From Portibacter marinus (lineage in GTDB: Bacteria > Bacteroidota > Bacteroidia > Chitinophagales > Saprospiraceae), in contig NZ_JAJNKB010000003.1 in assembly GCF_021533195.1 (NCBI RefSeq), forward strand, positions 124,001-188,000: 64,000 nucleotides of DNA, read 5' to 3'. Positions within the stretch are counted from its first letter, which is position 1; each line of letters begins with the position of its first letter. The translations under genes and the position numbers were made by a program. Shown one piece after another: positions 45,582 through 55,360 of the stretch. Below the pieces are notes generated by a model. The model ran no database searches and was not told the DNA's origin. It was given only the letters and a program-made list of their open reading frames with translations.

Positions 45582-48260
45582 ATGAAGTTCGTCTTTACTT
45601 TTGTTTGCGCACTTGTGGTCAATTTAACTCTGGCCCAGTTACAAGCAGTCGATCTTGTCTGTGAATACAAGAAAAATCCTGTAGGTATAGATGTTAAAGA
45701 GCCGAGATTGAGCTGGAAAATCCAGTCCGATCAAGAAAATATCATACAATCAGCCTATGAAATTCGAATTGCAGATAATAAGGAGGCTCTAACACGTCCG
45801 GGTTCTAGTTTGGGGAAAGTGGAGTCTTCCGAGTCGGTCAATGTTGTCTGCAGCGCACCCGAATTAAATTCCCGAGATCGAAAATACTGGCAAGTCCGAG
45901 TTTGGGACAAAACCGACAATACATCAGAATGGAGTGAAGTGGCCTTTTTTGAGATGGGATTATTGCAACCTGAGGCGTGGACTGCAGATTGGATTAGCAT
46001 GGAAGGCGAAGAAAAGATCGACGGTTCCAGACCATCCATTTATCTAAGAAAGGATTTCAATACCGATAGGAAGGTCAAAAGTGCTCGTTTATATGCAAGC
46101 GCTATGGGGCTGTATGAGTTGTATATCAATGGCGAAAAAGTAGGTGATCAATTGTTTACACCTGGTTGGACCAGTTACAATCACCATACCCAATATCAGG
46201 TATACGACGTCACCGATATGTTGAAAGGGACCAACACTATTGCCGGTGTTTTAGGCGATGGATGGTACAGAGGTTTCATTGGATGGCAAGATCAGAATGA
46301 TTACTATGGTAAAAGAAGGGCTTTGCTAGCTCAACTTGAGATTATTTACGAAGATGATTCTATGGAGGTCATTAATTCCGATGGAACATGGAGTGTTTCC
46401 AATGGTCCAATATTGAAATCAGATATTTATAATGGTGAATGGTTTGATTTTGGTCATTCCATTGAAGGTTGGTCGAAACCAGATTTTCAAGAAGACTGGA
46501 ATCATGCAGAAGTGATCGATTCATCGAAGGAACATCTGGTTGCCAGCAGTGGTGTTCCCGTTAAAGCCATAGAAGAACTGAAACCAGTTAACACATTTAT
46601 CACCCCCAAAGGTGAAAAGGTTTTGGACATGGGTCAAAACATGGTAGGATGGGTCAAGATGAAAGTCAAGGGCAATGCAGGAGATACCATCCGACTGAAG
46701 TTTGCGGAAGTTCTAGATAGTGACGGAAATTTTTACACTGATAATTTGAGAGCGGCAGAAGCGACAGATATCATCATATTGTCCAGCGACGATGAGGTGG
46801 TCTATGAGCCGACTTTTACTTTTCATGGTTTCCGATATGTACAGGTGATAGGTTTTGAGGGCTCCCTTAATCCAAAGCACTTCACTGGTGTGGTCATCCA
46901 TTCAGCGATGGAACCTGCTTTGGAATTTAGCTGCTCGGATAAAATGATTAATCAACTACAGCATAATATAAAATGGGGACAAAAAGGAAATTTCCTGGAT
47001 GTACCTACCGATTGTCCACAAAGAGATGAGCGAATGGGATGGACGGGAGATGCCCAGGTTTTTGCGAAAACAGCTGCTTATAATTTTGATGTGGCAGCAT
47101 TTTATACGAAGTGGATGAAAGACTTTGAAGCAGATCAAAAAGACAACGGTGTTATTCCACATGTCATTCCTGATGTGTTGAAGGGAAGAGGAGGAGCCAC
47201 TGGATGGGCAGATGCAGTCATTATTATACCATGGACCAATTATGTAATATATGGTGACGAACGCATTTTAGAAAGCAGTTATGAAGAGATGAAGCAGTGG
47301 GTAGAATATATGAAATCAAGAGCAGGAGAAAACCATATCTGGAGTGGCGATCAACACTTCGGTGATTGGTTGGCCTTTGCGACTACCAGGTCAGATTATC
47401 CGGGAGCCACAACGGAAAAAGACCTGATCGCCACCGCTTATTATAGCTATAGTTCTGGCTTACTAGGGAAAATCGCGCATGTGCTGGGCAAAGAGCAGGA
47501 TGCATTGTACTTTACTGATCTTTCGGATTCAGTCAAGGAAGCATTTAATCAAGAGTTTGTCACACCTAACGGCAGATTGGTTTCCCATACACAAACGGCT
47601 TACGCACTAGCATTGGCTTTTGACTTATTGCCTGAGGTCTTGGCTGAAAAGGCCGGCCGATATCTGGCTGAAGATGTCAGTAAATTTGGTCATCTAACGA
47701 CTGGTTTTCTTGGTACGCCTTTACTTTGTCAGACACTATGCAACGTTGGTAGGGAAGATTTGGCATTCATGTTATTGAATAGGAAGGAATATCCTTCTTG
47801 GCTGTATCCTATTACTCAAGGTGCGACAACGATTTGGGAAAGATGGGATGGACAGAAGCCTGATGGTAGTTTTCAAAATGTGGGAATGAATAGTTTTAAT
47901 CATTATGCCTACGGTGCTATAGGTGAGTGGCTATATGAGTATGTTGCCGGATTGAAATCTGATCCGAAACAACCCGGATTTAAGCATTTTTATTTGAGTC
48001 CACACCCTGGAGGTGGATTAACAGAAGTGCGTCTTGCATATCAATCTATTAGAGGTGAGATCAAATCACAATGGAAAATAGCAGATCAAACCATTCAATA
48101 CAGTGTGCAAATTCCTGCCAATACATCGGCTACGATTCATATCCCTACTGAGACTAGCATAGAAACCATGTTATCTCATTCTTTGAAAGAAAATAGCGAG
48201 ACGGTATATGAGGTTGGTTCTGGGAAATATAGTTTTACCTGGCGTATGGATGCCAATTAG
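45582..48260 (+). CDS. alpha-L-rhamnosidase, GH78
   Basis: This enzyme releases terminal alpha-L-rhamnose from polysaccharides or glycosides. The 892-residue protein has a signal peptide (ending LTLAQ), an N-terminal beta-sandwich, the carbohydrate-binding-like part with SARLYASAMGLYELYINGEK and FTPGWTSYN, a middle beta domain, the (alpha/alpha)6 catalytic domain with VPTDCPQRDERMGWTGDAQV (acidic residues at about 475-487), and a C-terminal beta domain with SFNHYAYGAIGEW before it. The family's usual architecture is complete. No SusCD pair adjoins it, so it is an isolated glycosidase gene. A strong terminator follows eight bases after the stop. Confidence 0.92.
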   Translation: MKFVFTFVCALVVNLTLAQLQAVDLVCEYKKNPVGIDVKEPRLSWKIQSDQENIIQSAYEIRIADNKEALTRPGSSLGKVESSESVNVVCSAPELNSRDRKYWQVRVWDKTDNTSEWSEVAFFEMGLLQPEAWTADWISMEGEEKIDGSRPSIYLRKDFNTDRKVKSARLYASAMGLYELYINGEKVGDQLFTPGWTSYNHHTQYQVYDVTDMLKGTNTIAGVLGDGWYRGFIGWQDQNDYYGKRRALLAQLEIIYEDDSMEVINSDGTWSVSNGPILKSDIYNGEWFDFGHSIEGWSKPDFQEDWNHAEVIDSSKEHLVASSGVPVKAIEELKPVNTFITPKGEKVLDMGQNMVGWVKMKVKGNAGDTIRLKFAEVLDSDGNFYTDNLRAAEATDIIILSSDDEVVYEPTFTFHGFRYVQVIGFEGSLNPKHFTGVVIHSAMEPALEFSCSDKMINQLQHNIKWGQKGNFLDVPTDCPQRDERMGWTGDAQVFAKTAAYNFDVAAFYTKWMKDFEADQKDNGVIPHVIPDVLKGRGGATGWADAVIIIPWTNYVIYGDERILESSYEEMKQWVEYMKSRAGENHIWSGDQHFGDWLAFATTRSDYPGATTEKDLIATAYYSYSSGLLGKIAHVLGKEQDALYFTDLSDSVKEAFNQEFVTPNGRLVSHTQTAYALALAFDLLPEVLAEKAGRYLAEDVSKFGHLTTGFLGTPLLCQTLCNVGREDLAFMLLNRKEYPSWLYPITQGATTIWERWDGQKPDGSFQNVGMNSFNHYAYGAIGEWLYEYVAGLKSDPKQPGFKHFYLSPHPGGGLTEVRLAYQSIRGEIKSQWKIADQTIQYSVQIPANTSATIHIPTETSIETMLSHSLKENSETVYEVGSGKYSFTWRMDAN

Positions 48261-48267
48261 AAAAAAT

Positions 48268-48303
48268 AAAAGACCGGTCTACCCCCCAGTGAACCGGCCT
48301 TTT
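48268..48303 (+). terminator. intrinsic terminator after the rhamnosidase gene
   Basis: AAAAGACCGGT (48268-48278) pairs with ACCGGCCTTTT (48293-48303) with one mismatch, loop of 14 bases, ending in a T run. It lies just after the GH78 stop. Confidence 0.75.
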
Positions 48304-48505
48304 TATAATACTTGAATAAGTATTCACCTTAATTATCTGTACAGTAAGTGATAGTTCACATACCTTGCCAAACAGAACCACTATCCTACCAAATATTTTG
48401 TATTTTTTACATGCTAAATTCTTTACATATAAATTTCTTTTGTCTTTTGTTAACCTTTGTCATAAAAAATAACACTAAGAAGCAGCTCTTAGCTTTTTTT
48501 AGCTT

Positions 48506-48576
48506 AGCCCTTAGAGAGCTCAAAGCTCTCTAAGGGCTTAAAGGGATTAAAGGGCTTAAAGGGCTTAAAGGGCTAA
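48506..48576. repeat. 15-bp hairpin joined to five 9-bp tandem repeats
   Basis: AGCCCTTAGAGAGCT (48506-48520) and AGCTCTCTAAGGGCT (48524-48538) form a perfect 15-bp stem with a 3-base loop. The right arm runs directly into five copies of a 9-bp unit AAGGGCTTA (48532-48576, second and fifth copies with one change). The rest of the 469-base spacer 48261-48729 holds the rhamnosidase terminator and no gene. Confidence 0.65.
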
Positions 48577-48729
48577 ATGGACTAAAAGAGATAATGAAGC
48601 GAAGGGTGTGAAAATATTGCCATTTTGACAACCGCAATGATCCATCTTCTCCTGTAAAGGTGCCATATTGACATAAAACCTTCGCTGGCACAGGCTTTGA
48701 ACTAGAGAGGGTAAAAAAATCAAACAATT

Positions 48730-50595
48730 ATGGAAAAAGGACATATATCGGTACAAACCGAGAATATCTTCCCAATTATAAAAAAATTCCTGTATTCGGA
48801 TCAGGAAATATTCTTAAGAGAATTGGTGGCCAATGCGACAGATGCCACTTCAAAACTTAAGACCCTTAGTTCTAGAGGTGAAATAGATGGAGATTTAGGA
48901 GAACTTACCATTGACATTATTTTGGATAAAGATGCAAAAACCTTGACCATCAGGGATCGAGGAATTGGTATGTCAGAAGCTGAGGTTAAAAAGTATCTGA
49001 ATCAAGTTGCCTTTTCATCGGCTGAGTCTTTCCTTAAAAAATACAAAGACGACGCATCGATAATCGGTCACTTTGGACTCGGTTTTTATTCTGCCTTCAT
49101 GGTTGCAGATAAAGTAGAAGTAGTAACCAAATCGTATAAAAAATCAGTCAAACCAGTTCGTTGGGTATGTGATGGAAATCCTGAGTACGAAATCGAAAAT
49201 ACAAAGAAAGAATTCAGAGGTACGGATGTCATTTTACACATTAGCAAAGACAGCGAAGAATTTCTTGACAAGAATAGGATAGAAAACTTGCTCAAGAAAT
49301 ACTGCAAATTTTTACCATTTCCGATTCGTTTTGGTACTAGAACTGAAACAGAGTGGGAAGGTGAGGGTGAAGACCGAAAAAGCAAAGAGATTGAAGTTGA
49401 AAACATCATAAACGATGTCGCTCCGCTTTGGAAAAATTCTCCAACCAATATAGAAGATGAAGAGTACAAGAAGTTCTATAAAGTCTTGTATCCATATTCG
49501 GCTGACCCGCTTTTCTGGATTCATTTGAACATTGACTATCCTTTCAATCTCACTGGTATTCTCTATTTCCCGAAATTGAACAACTCACTGGAAGTACAAA
49601 AAAACAAGATACAATTGTACTCGAACCAGGTATATGTGACCGACGATGTAAAAGAGATAGTTCCTGAATTTTTGACATTATTACATGGCGTCATTGATTC
49701 TCCGGACATTCCTCTTAACGTTTCCAGATCGTACTTGCAATCCGATTCAAATGTGAAAAAGATCACTAGCTACATAACAAAAAAAGTAGCGGAGAAATTA
49801 AATTCGTTATTTAAGGATGACAGAAAAGAATTTGAAGCGAAGTGGAATGAGATCTCAGTATTTGTTAAGTATGGAATGATATCGGAAGAGAAATTCTATG
49901 ATCGAGCGGAGAAATTTGCATTACTGAAAAATGTCAATGATGAGTACTTTACCTTCGAAGAATACAATGACAAAATCAAGGCTAATCAGACAGATAAGGA
50001 TGGAAAGGTAATTCACTTATATACTAACAATAAAGATGAGCATTACAGCTATATCAACTCCGCTAAGGAAGCGGGATATGACGTCCTTGAATTTGATACC
50101 GTCATTGACAACCATTTCATTCAACAATTAGAGTATAAACTGAAAGATGTATCTTTCGTAAGAGTAGATGCTGATACCGTAGATAATTTAGTAAGAACGG
50201 ATGAGGTCAAAGAGTCAGTTCTAAGTGACAAGGAGCAGGAAAAGGTCAAGGGCATATTTGAAAAGGTGGTCAATGAAAAAGGATCAACCATCGAGCTGAA
50301 GGCTTTGTCACCAAATGACCATCCTGTCGTGTTAACGAAACCTGAATTTATGAGAAGAATGAAGGAAATGCAACAATTGCAAGGCATGGGGATGGGTGAT
50401 TTCCCAGACAGTTACAATGTAGTCGTAAATACCAACCATCCGTTGGTTGCTGAGAAATTGATCAAGATGAAAGGTGAAGACAAAAGAGAGCAATTTGCTG
50501 ATTACTTGAGAAAATTGGCTATGTTGAATCAAAACATGTTGAAAGGTGAAGATCTAAGCAAATTTATTGAGAAGAGTTTGGAGTATGCTGGTTAA
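48730..50595 (+). CDS. htpG: molecular chaperone HtpG (Hsp90)
   Basis: HtpG is the bacterial Hsp90, an ATP-driven dimeric chaperone. The 621-residue length is normal (E. coli 624). The N-terminal GHKL ATPase has FLRELVANATDATSKL (Glu and Asn of the site), IRDRGIGMSEAEVKKYL and GHFGLGFYSAFMVADKV. The middle domain has the catalytic Arg in NVSRSYLQSD, and the C-terminal dimerisation domain ends with a long helix. Motifs are intact. It has its own transcription unit, ending at a perfect terminator (50668-50700). No clear -33/-7 pair was found in front of it. Confidence 0.97.
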   Translation: MEKGHISVQTENIFPIIKKFLYSDQEIFLRELVANATDATSKLKTLSSRGEIDGDLGELTIDIILDKDAKTLTIRDRGIGMSEAEVKKYLNQVAFSSAESFLKKYKDDASIIGHFGLGFYSAFMVADKVEVVTKSYKKSVKPVRWVCDGNPEYEIENTKKEFRGTDVILHISKDSEEFLDKNRIENLLKKYCKFLPFPIRFGTRTETEWEGEGEDRKSKEIEVENIINDVAPLWKNSPTNIEDEEYKKFYKVLYPYSADPLFWIHLNIDYPFNLTGILYFPKLNNSLEVQKNKIQLYSNQVYVTDDVKEIVPEFLTLLHGVIDSPDIPLNVSRSYLQSDSNVKKITSYITKKVAEKLNSLFKDDRKEFEAKWNEISVFVKYGMISEEKFYDRAEKFALLKNVNDEYFTFEEYNDKIKANQTDKDGKVIHLYTNNKDEHYSYINSAKEAGYDVLEFDTVIDNHFIQQLEYKLKDVSFVRVDADTVDNLVRTDEVKESVLSDKEQEKVKGIFEKVVNEKGSTIELKALSPNDHPVVLTKPEFMRRMKEMQQLQGMGMGDFPDSYNVVVNTNHPLVAEKLIKMKGEDKREQFADYLRKLAMLNQNMLKGEDLSKFIEKSLEYAG

Positions 50596-50667
50596 CCTCA
50601 AGTGTAGATGGAGCTGAATATAGTGGTATACTATGACTGGTTAAGGATTTACTAGCTTATAAAATTA

Positions 50668-50700
50668 AAAAGCGAGTTTCAGCATTTGAGACTCGCTTTT
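50668..50700 (+). terminator. intrinsic terminator after htpG
   Basis: AAAAGCGAGT (50668-50677) pairs perfectly with ACTCGCTTTT (50691-50700); three more pairs extend the stem and the loop is seven bases. The A tract on the left makes it possibly active for the minus-strand pyrH transcript too. Confidence 0.8.
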
Positions 50701-50748
50701 CAATTCTATGTTTACTTTGGCTATTTTGATTGCAAAGAATGAAGCGGA

Positions 50749-51462
50749 TTACCCTTCCACCAAAGTCCCAATCTCTTCCCCTCTTACGATTCCGGCCAGA
50801 TTGGTCTCATCACCGATATTAAAAACCACAATGGGCAGGTCGTTTTCCTGGCAAATGGTAAACGCAGTCATGTCCATCACTTTGAGTCCCATCGAAATGA
50901 CTTTGGCGAAACTAATGGTATTGAACATTGTCGCATCAGGATTTTTTTCAGGATCTGAGCTATAGATTCCGTCCACACGCGTTCCTTTGAGTATAACATC
51001 TGCGTTAATTTCATTGGCCCTCAATGCTGCAGCCGAATCTGTAGTAAAGTAGGGGCTACCAGTACCTGCCGAAAAAATCACTACCCTACCCTTCTCCAAA
51101 TGTCTGATCGCTCTTCGTCGAATATAAGGTTCGGCAATTTCCTGCATTTCGATGGCTGATATTAATCTCGTGAAAATACCCTGCGCTTCCATAGCAGATT
51201 GCAATGCCATGCCATTGATACATGTGGCTAACATTCCCATGTAGTCACCTTGCACTCGCTCTATTCCAGATTCAGAAGCCTGCAAGCCACGAAAAATATT
51301 ACCACCTCCGATCACTATGGCTGTCTCTACACCTAAGTCTACCAACTGTTTGATCTGTCTTGCGTAGTGATTTAACATTTTAGGAGATATGCCGAATTGC
51401 TGATCACCCATCAACGATTCACCACTTAGCTTTAGCAGAACTCTTTTGTACTTAAGACCCAT
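50749..51462 (-). CDS. pyrH: UMP kinase
   Basis: PyrH phosphorylates UMP to UDP in pyrimidine synthesis. The ATG at 51462 ([19 protein letters not shown]) is the family start and gives 237 residues; the longer open frame runs through the spacer. Motifs: [65 protein letters not shown], and [20 protein letters not shown]. It is downstream of tsf but separated from it by a strong terminator-like hairpin, so its expression may need its own promoter or read-through. Confidence 0.96.
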   Translation of the reverse strand: MGLKYKRVLLKLSGESLMGDQQFGISPKMLNHYARQIKQLVDLGVETAIVIGGGNIFRGLQASESGIERVQGDYMGMLATCINGMALQSAMEAQGIFTRLISAIEMQEIAEPYIRRRAIRHLEKGRVVIFSAGTGSPYFTTDSAAALRANEINADVILKGTRVDGIYSSDPEKNPDATMFNTISFAKVISMGLKVMDMTAFTICQENDLPIVVFNIGDETNLAGIVRGEEIGTLVEG

Positions 51463-51496
51463 TTTTATCTTTCCGTTGTGCGCGTAATATACAAGC

Positions 51497-51533
51497 AAAA
51501 AAAAAGAGCAAATGTAACATTCGCTCTTTTTTT
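51497..51533 (-). terminator. intrinsic terminator after tsf
   Basis: On the minus strand GAGCGAATG pairs with CATTTGCTC (one mismatch, loop of three bases), flanked by A7 on the left and followed by T9. It lies ten bases after the tsf stop and about 35 bases before the pyrH ATG. Confidence 0.75.
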
Positions 51534-51542
51534 CAATTTTTC

Positions 51543-52370
51543 TTATCCTAACTTGATATGCTTAAAGTCGGTTATGGTTAACCCACTATCTACAGAATCA
51601 AGGTATTGCTGGACAGACATCTTGCCATCTTTAACATATGTCTGATTCAACAATGTATTTTCTTTAAAGAATTTATTCAACTTACCCATCGCTATTCTTT
51701 CCAACATCTCTTCTGGCTTTCCTTCCTTCCTGGCGATTTCTTTTCCTATCTCTATTTCCTTTTCTACGACTGATGAATCAACTCCTTCTTCATCCAAAGC
51801 CAAAGGCTTCATAGCCGCTACTTGCATAGCAACATTCTTACCTGCTTCACTATACTCCTCTGAAGCTTTATTCAATCCAACTAAAACACCAGCTTTATTA
51901 CCCATATGGATATAAGCCTCTACTTGTGGCGCTTCTAACTTTTCATAATCAGCCAATTCGACTTTCTCTCCGATCACACCAACTTGCTCCACGATTTTCT
52001 CCCCCACGGTTGTTCCATCATAAGGCAGCGCTAGTAATGCTTCTTTATCTTTAGGGAATTCCTTTAAAGCAAGTTCAGCAAATGAATCTGTCAGATTGAT
52101 AAAATCTTCGTTCTTGGCAACAAAATCCGTTTCACAACTCAGCTTTACCACGATACCTTTAGAACCATCTTCACTTACTTTAGCAAGTACGACTCCTTCT
52201 TTAGCCTCTCTGTCTGCTCTTTTAGCTGAAAGCTTTTGACCTTTCTTTCTAAGTACTTCAATCGCTTTTTCAAAATCACCGTTGGCCTCAGTCAAAGCCT
52301 TCTTACAATCCATCATCCCTGCTCCTGTCTGATCTCTTAACGCCTTTACATCTGCAGCTTTTATACTCAT
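51543..52370 (-). CDS. tsf: elongation factor Ts
   Basis: EF-Ts recycles EF-Tu by exchanging GDP for GTP. The 275-residue protein has the UBA-like N-terminal domain ([20 protein letters not shown] and [19 protein letters not shown]), the core with [17 protein letters not shown], the dimerisation-type subdomain with [16 protein letters not shown], and the C-terminal module ending DFKHIKLG. It is a usual partner of rpsB, which lies 53 bases upstream. All known contact motifs are visible. Confidence 0.97.
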   Translation of the reverse strand: MSIKAADVKALRDQTGAGMMDCKKALTEANGDFEKAIEVLRKKGQKLSAKRADREAKEGVVLAKVSEDGSKGIVVKLSCETDFVAKNEDFINLTDSFAELALKEFPKDKEALLALPYDGTTVGEKIVEQVGVIGEKVELADYEKLEAPQVEAYIHMGNKAGVLVGLNKASEEYSEAGKNVAMQVAAMKPLALDEEGVDSSVVEKEIEIGKEIARKEGKPEEMLERIAMGKLNKFFKENTLLNQTYVKDGKMSVQQYLDSVDSGLTITDFKHIKLG

Positions 52371-52423
52371 TTTAAACTTTATTCTTTATTAAATAATATG
52401 ATTATATCGACTTAAATACTGGT

Positions 52424-53149
52424 TTACTCCGCCGTGCTCTCAGCAAGCTCTTCTTTATTCTTTTCTCTCTCAGCGAGTCCTTCTTTGATTGCATCCACCG
52501 CAAACTTCGTAATCATAGAAATGGATTTAGAAGCGTCATCATTAGCAGGAATTGGAAAATCCAATTGTCCCGGATCCGAATTGGTGTCTACCATTCCGAA
52601 AGTCGTTAAACCCAACTTTTTAGCCTCTGCAATGGCAAGGTGCTCATGATGAATGTCCACAATAAATACCGCAGAAGGTAGTCTATTAAGATTGGCGATA
52701 CCACCGAGCACTTTTTCCAATTTATTTCGCTCTCTGGTCAAAGTCAGCCTTTCTTTTTTCGTCACACTGGAAAGTGTGCCATCAGCTAACATTTTATCGA
52801 TGTTATTCATCTTTTTTACCGATCTTCTGATAGTCGAAAAGTTGGTCATCATTCCTCCCAGCCATCTCTCAGTAACAAAAGGCATGTTGACACTTCTTGC
52901 CGCTTTAGAAACGATATCTCTGGCCTGCTTTTTCGTTGCAACGAACATAATCTTCTTACCAGATTTAGCAATCTGTCTCAAAGCAGCACCTGCAGTATCC
53001 ATGCAGTCTAACGTCCTGTTAAGATCAATGATGTGAATTCCTTTTCTTTCCATGAAAATGTATTGCTTCATCTTAGGATTCCACTTACTTCTCATGTGCC
53101 CGAAATGAACGCCAGCGTCCAATAATTCTTTATATGATGGTTTGTCCAT
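52424..53149 (-). CDS. rpsB: 30S ribosomal protein S2
   Basis: The 241-residue protein has the S2 signature motifs: LLDAGVHFGHMRSKWNPKMK at the start, YIFMERKGIHIIDLNRT, IMFVATKKQARDIV, VTERWLGGMMTNF, and PSAVFIVDIHHEHLAIAEAK with GMVDTNSDP. The tail is acidic and Glu-rich. It is encoded in the usual rplM-rpsI-rpsB-tsf order, 30 bases after rpsI. Confidence 0.98.
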   Translation of the reverse strand: MDKPSYKELLDAGVHFGHMRSKWNPKMKQYIFMERKGIHIIDLNRTLDCMDTAGAALRQIAKSGKKIMFVATKKQARDIVSKAARSVNMPFVTERWLGGMMTNFSTIRRSVKKMNNIDKMLADGTLSSVTKKERLTLTRERNKLEKVLGGIANLNRLPSAVFIVDIHHEHLAIAEAKKLGLTTFGMVDTNSDPGQLDFPIPANDDASKSISMITKFAVDAIKEGLAEREKNKEELAESTAE

Positions 53150-53179
53150 TTTAATCTACTTTTAAATATTGAATAAAAA

Positions 53180-53566
53180 TTAACGTTTAGAGAACTGGAA
53201 GCTCTTACGTGCCTTTGGCTTACCGTATTTCTTACGTTCAACAACTCTCGCGTCTCTTGTCAAGAAGTTCTTCGCCTTTAGAGGGCTTCTGTAATCTTCG
53301 TCAATTTTTACAAGTGCTCTTGCAATTGCCATTCTAATGGCCTCAGCCTGACCTTTGAAGCCACCACCATTGACATTTACTCTAACATCATACTCTTTAG
53401 AGACATCCACTGTTGCTAATGGATCTTCTAATTTCATCTGGATGTTGGCGTTCGGAAAATAATCTTTGTAATCTTTTCCATTAACGCTGATGGCACCTTT
53501 ACCCTTCATGAGATAAACTCGGGCAACTGATGCTTTTCTTCTGCCTATAGCATTAATCATTTCCAT
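53180..53566 (-). CDS. rpsI: 30S ribosomal protein S9
   Basis: The 128-residue protein has the S9 pattern: IGRRKASVARVYLMKGKGAI at the N-terminus, VNVNGGGFKGQAEAIRMAIA in the middle, and the basic C-terminal tail with VERKKYGKPKARKSFQFSKR that reaches the P-site tRNA. It follows rplM after six bases, as in nearly all bacteria. Confidence 0.98.
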   Translation of the reverse strand: MEMINAIGRRKASVARVYLMKGKGAISVNGKDYKDYFPNANIQMKLEDPLATVDVSKEYDVRVNVNGGGFKGQAEAIRMAIARALVKIDEDYRSPLKAKNFLTRDARVVERKKYGKPKARKSFQFSKR

Positions 53567-53572
53567 ATGATA

Positions 53573-54013
53573 TTATTTTAATTCTTGTGGTTTCTGCGCG
53601 CCATGCGGATGATCAGGCCCGGCGTAAACAAATAATTTTTTATACATCGCTCTTCCAAGTTTGGTTTTTGGAAGCATTCCTTTGATTGCTTTTTCTACGA
53701 CAGCCGTAGGTTTTTTGGCCAACAAGTTTTTAGCGTTGATAGCCTTCTGCCCGCCAGGATATCCAGAATAACTTAGGTATTCTTTATCTTCCAACTTTGC
53801 TCCCGTAAGTCTAATTTTATCAGCATTTACAACGATCACATAATCACCAGTGTCGACATGCGGTGTGTAGCTAGGCTTATGCTTTCCTCTAAGAACTGCT
53901 GCTATCTTAGAACATACTCTACCCAGAACCTCACCTTCGACATCTATGACATGCCACTGTCTATCGACTTCTGTGTTCTTAGCAGACTTTGTTTTATAAC
54001 TTAAAGTATCCAC
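53573..54013 (-). CDS. rplM: 50S ribosomal protein L13
   Basis: The 146-residue protein has L13 motifs: [20 protein letters not shown] near the start, [46 protein letters not shown] and the terminal part [16 protein letters not shown]. It is the first gene of the rplM-rpsI-rpsB-tsf transcript and has a clear promoter at 54065-54095. The leader of about 45-50 bases shows no obvious regulatory hairpin. Confidence 0.98.
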   Translation of the reverse strand: MDTLSYKTKSAKNTEVDRQWHVIDVEGEVLGRVCSKIAAVLRGKHKPSYTPHVDTGDYVIVVNADKIRLTGAKLEDKEYLSYSGYPGGQKAINAKNLLAKKPTAVVEKAIKGMLPKTKLGRAMYKKLFVYAGPDHPHGAQKPQELK

Positions 54014-54064
54014 TTTTTCTAATTTAATTTTTATAAAATTATACCCTTAATTCGAAAGGGGCTG

Positions 54065-54095
54065 CAAATGTAATTTTCTTTTCTCGAAGTAGCAA
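54065..54095 (-). promoter_or_regulatory. promoter of the rplM ribosomal operon
   Basis: On the minus strand TTG (54095-54093) is followed after 20 bases by TACATTTG (54072-54065), a full match to the Bacteroidota pattern. It is 52 bases from the rplM ATG. The remaining spacer 54096-54395 shows no convincing gene or hairpin. Confidence 0.65.
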
Positions 54096-54395
54096 GCTTT
54101 TAGTGTAAATTTTTACACCTAAGCTTTATAAGTCATTGAAAAACAGGTTGAAAATCGCATACTTTTTAAAAAGGGTGGTATTGGGGGGTCAATGATTGAA
54201 TGGTTACCTATCACAGCTAGCATGCAAATATGGAAATAATAAATCATGTCATTAATAGACCCTATTCGGTATTTCATCATTGATAAGGCAAGTTCAATCA
54301 TTTTTTTACCCCATAAGCGAACATCAGATTTTTCAATTTCGTTTTTAAGATGAGAAACTTCGACACTATATTTATTAAACTTAACACCGAATACT

Positions 54396-55262
54396 ATGAA
54401 ACTCAAATCGATTGAAAGGATTTCAAATATTTCTAAAGCGGCATTTACACGTGACTTCCTGAAACCTAGAATTCCGGTCATTATTGAAGATTTTAGTGCC
54501 AATTGGGAGGCCATATCTAAATGGAGTTATGAATGGCTGAAGGAATCTTATGGAGACCTGGAAGTTTCGCTTATAGACAAAAACTTTAGCCGCTCAGACA
54601 AATACTTTCAGGCCAAGGAAACCATGGATTTTGGCAATTATCTTGAATTATTGGAGGAAAATAAAAGTCTGGATCTCCGTCTTTTTCTATTTGATATTTT
54701 CAAAGAAGCTCCAGAGCTCAAGAATGACATTGACTTTCCTGACATTTGTAGCGGCTTTATTAAAAACTATAAGTTTTTATTCTTTGGTGGCAAAGGTTCA
54801 GTGACACACTTACATTATGACCTGGACTGCTCGCATGTTTTTCTGACCCAGTTTCACACCCGCAAGAAAGTCATTTTGTTCTCACCAGATGAAAGTGACA
54901 AATTATATCCTATCCCATTTACTAAAATGTGTAAATTTGATCCAGAGCACCCGGACTTTGAAAAGTTTCCATTGGCCGAGTATCTGGAGGGCTATGAAGC
55001 CATCTTAGGACATGGTGACACTGTATTTATGCCTTCTATGTGGTGGCACTATTTGCGTTACATCGATTCCGGGTTCAGTCTGGCTTTAAGAGCCAACGAT
55101 TCCGCAATGACGATGATCAAGGGAGGTATTAACATAGTACAACACCAATTGATTGACCTCGGCCTTTCTAAAGTGCTCGGCGAAAATTGGCATAAATGGA
55201 AAGAAAGTAAAGCCAGAGAAAGGGCAGAAAAATTGGAAAAAGAATACCAGCTCACGCATTAA
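54396..55262 (+). CDS. cupin-like (JmjC-type) hydroxylase domain protein
   Basis: The 288-residue protein has a cupin_8/JmjC-type fold. The first metal site is THLHYDLDCSHVFLTQF (His-x-Asp), followed by KKVILFSPDESDKLYPIPF, and the second His is in HGDTVFMPSMWWHYLRYID. These three ligands fit an Fe(II) and 2-oxoglutarate-dependent oxygenase; relatives hydroxylate proteins or small molecules, but the substrate here is unknown. The C-terminus is a helical, charged region. No signal peptide is seen, so it is cytoplasmic. The pirin-family gene follows 98 bases later on the same strand, also an iron cupin; whether they share a transcript is unknown. Confidence 0.82.
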   Translation: MKLKSIERISNISKAAFTRDFLKPRIPVIIEDFSANWEAISKWSYEWLKESYGDLEVSLIDKNFSRSDKYFQAKETMDFGNYLELLEENKSLDLRLFLFDIFKEAPELKNDIDFPDICSGFIKNYKFLFFGGKGSVTHLHYDLDCSHVFLTQFHTRKKVILFSPDESDKLYPIPFTKMCKFDPEHPDFEKFPLAEYLEGYEAILGHGDTVFMPSMWWHYLRYIDSGFSLALRANDSAMTMIKGGINIVQHQLIDLGLSKVLGENWHKWKESKARERAEKLEKEYQLTH

Positions 55263-55360
55263 ACTCTTTATTTCCTGTAATCGTTCCTGTTCATTCTTCC
55301 TGACACCTTCTATTCAAAGTGTTTGCATGAACTTAATTATATTGAGCATCAAAAAAAGAG

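Noticed and set aside
48532-48576. CRISPR array
   Set aside because: The unit is 9 bases without spacers; it is a simple tandem repeat.
48686-48701. Sigma-54-like sequence TGGCAC-N5-TTGAA before htpG
   Set aside because: The -24 half is good but the -12 half lacks the required GC (reads GA), and no enhancer-binding regulator is in view.
54119-54514. 131-codon minus-strand frame between rplM and the cupin gene
   Set aside because: It overlaps the start of the cupin-like gene antisense by 119 bases, has no recognisable domain or signal peptide, and its composition looks like a shadow frame.
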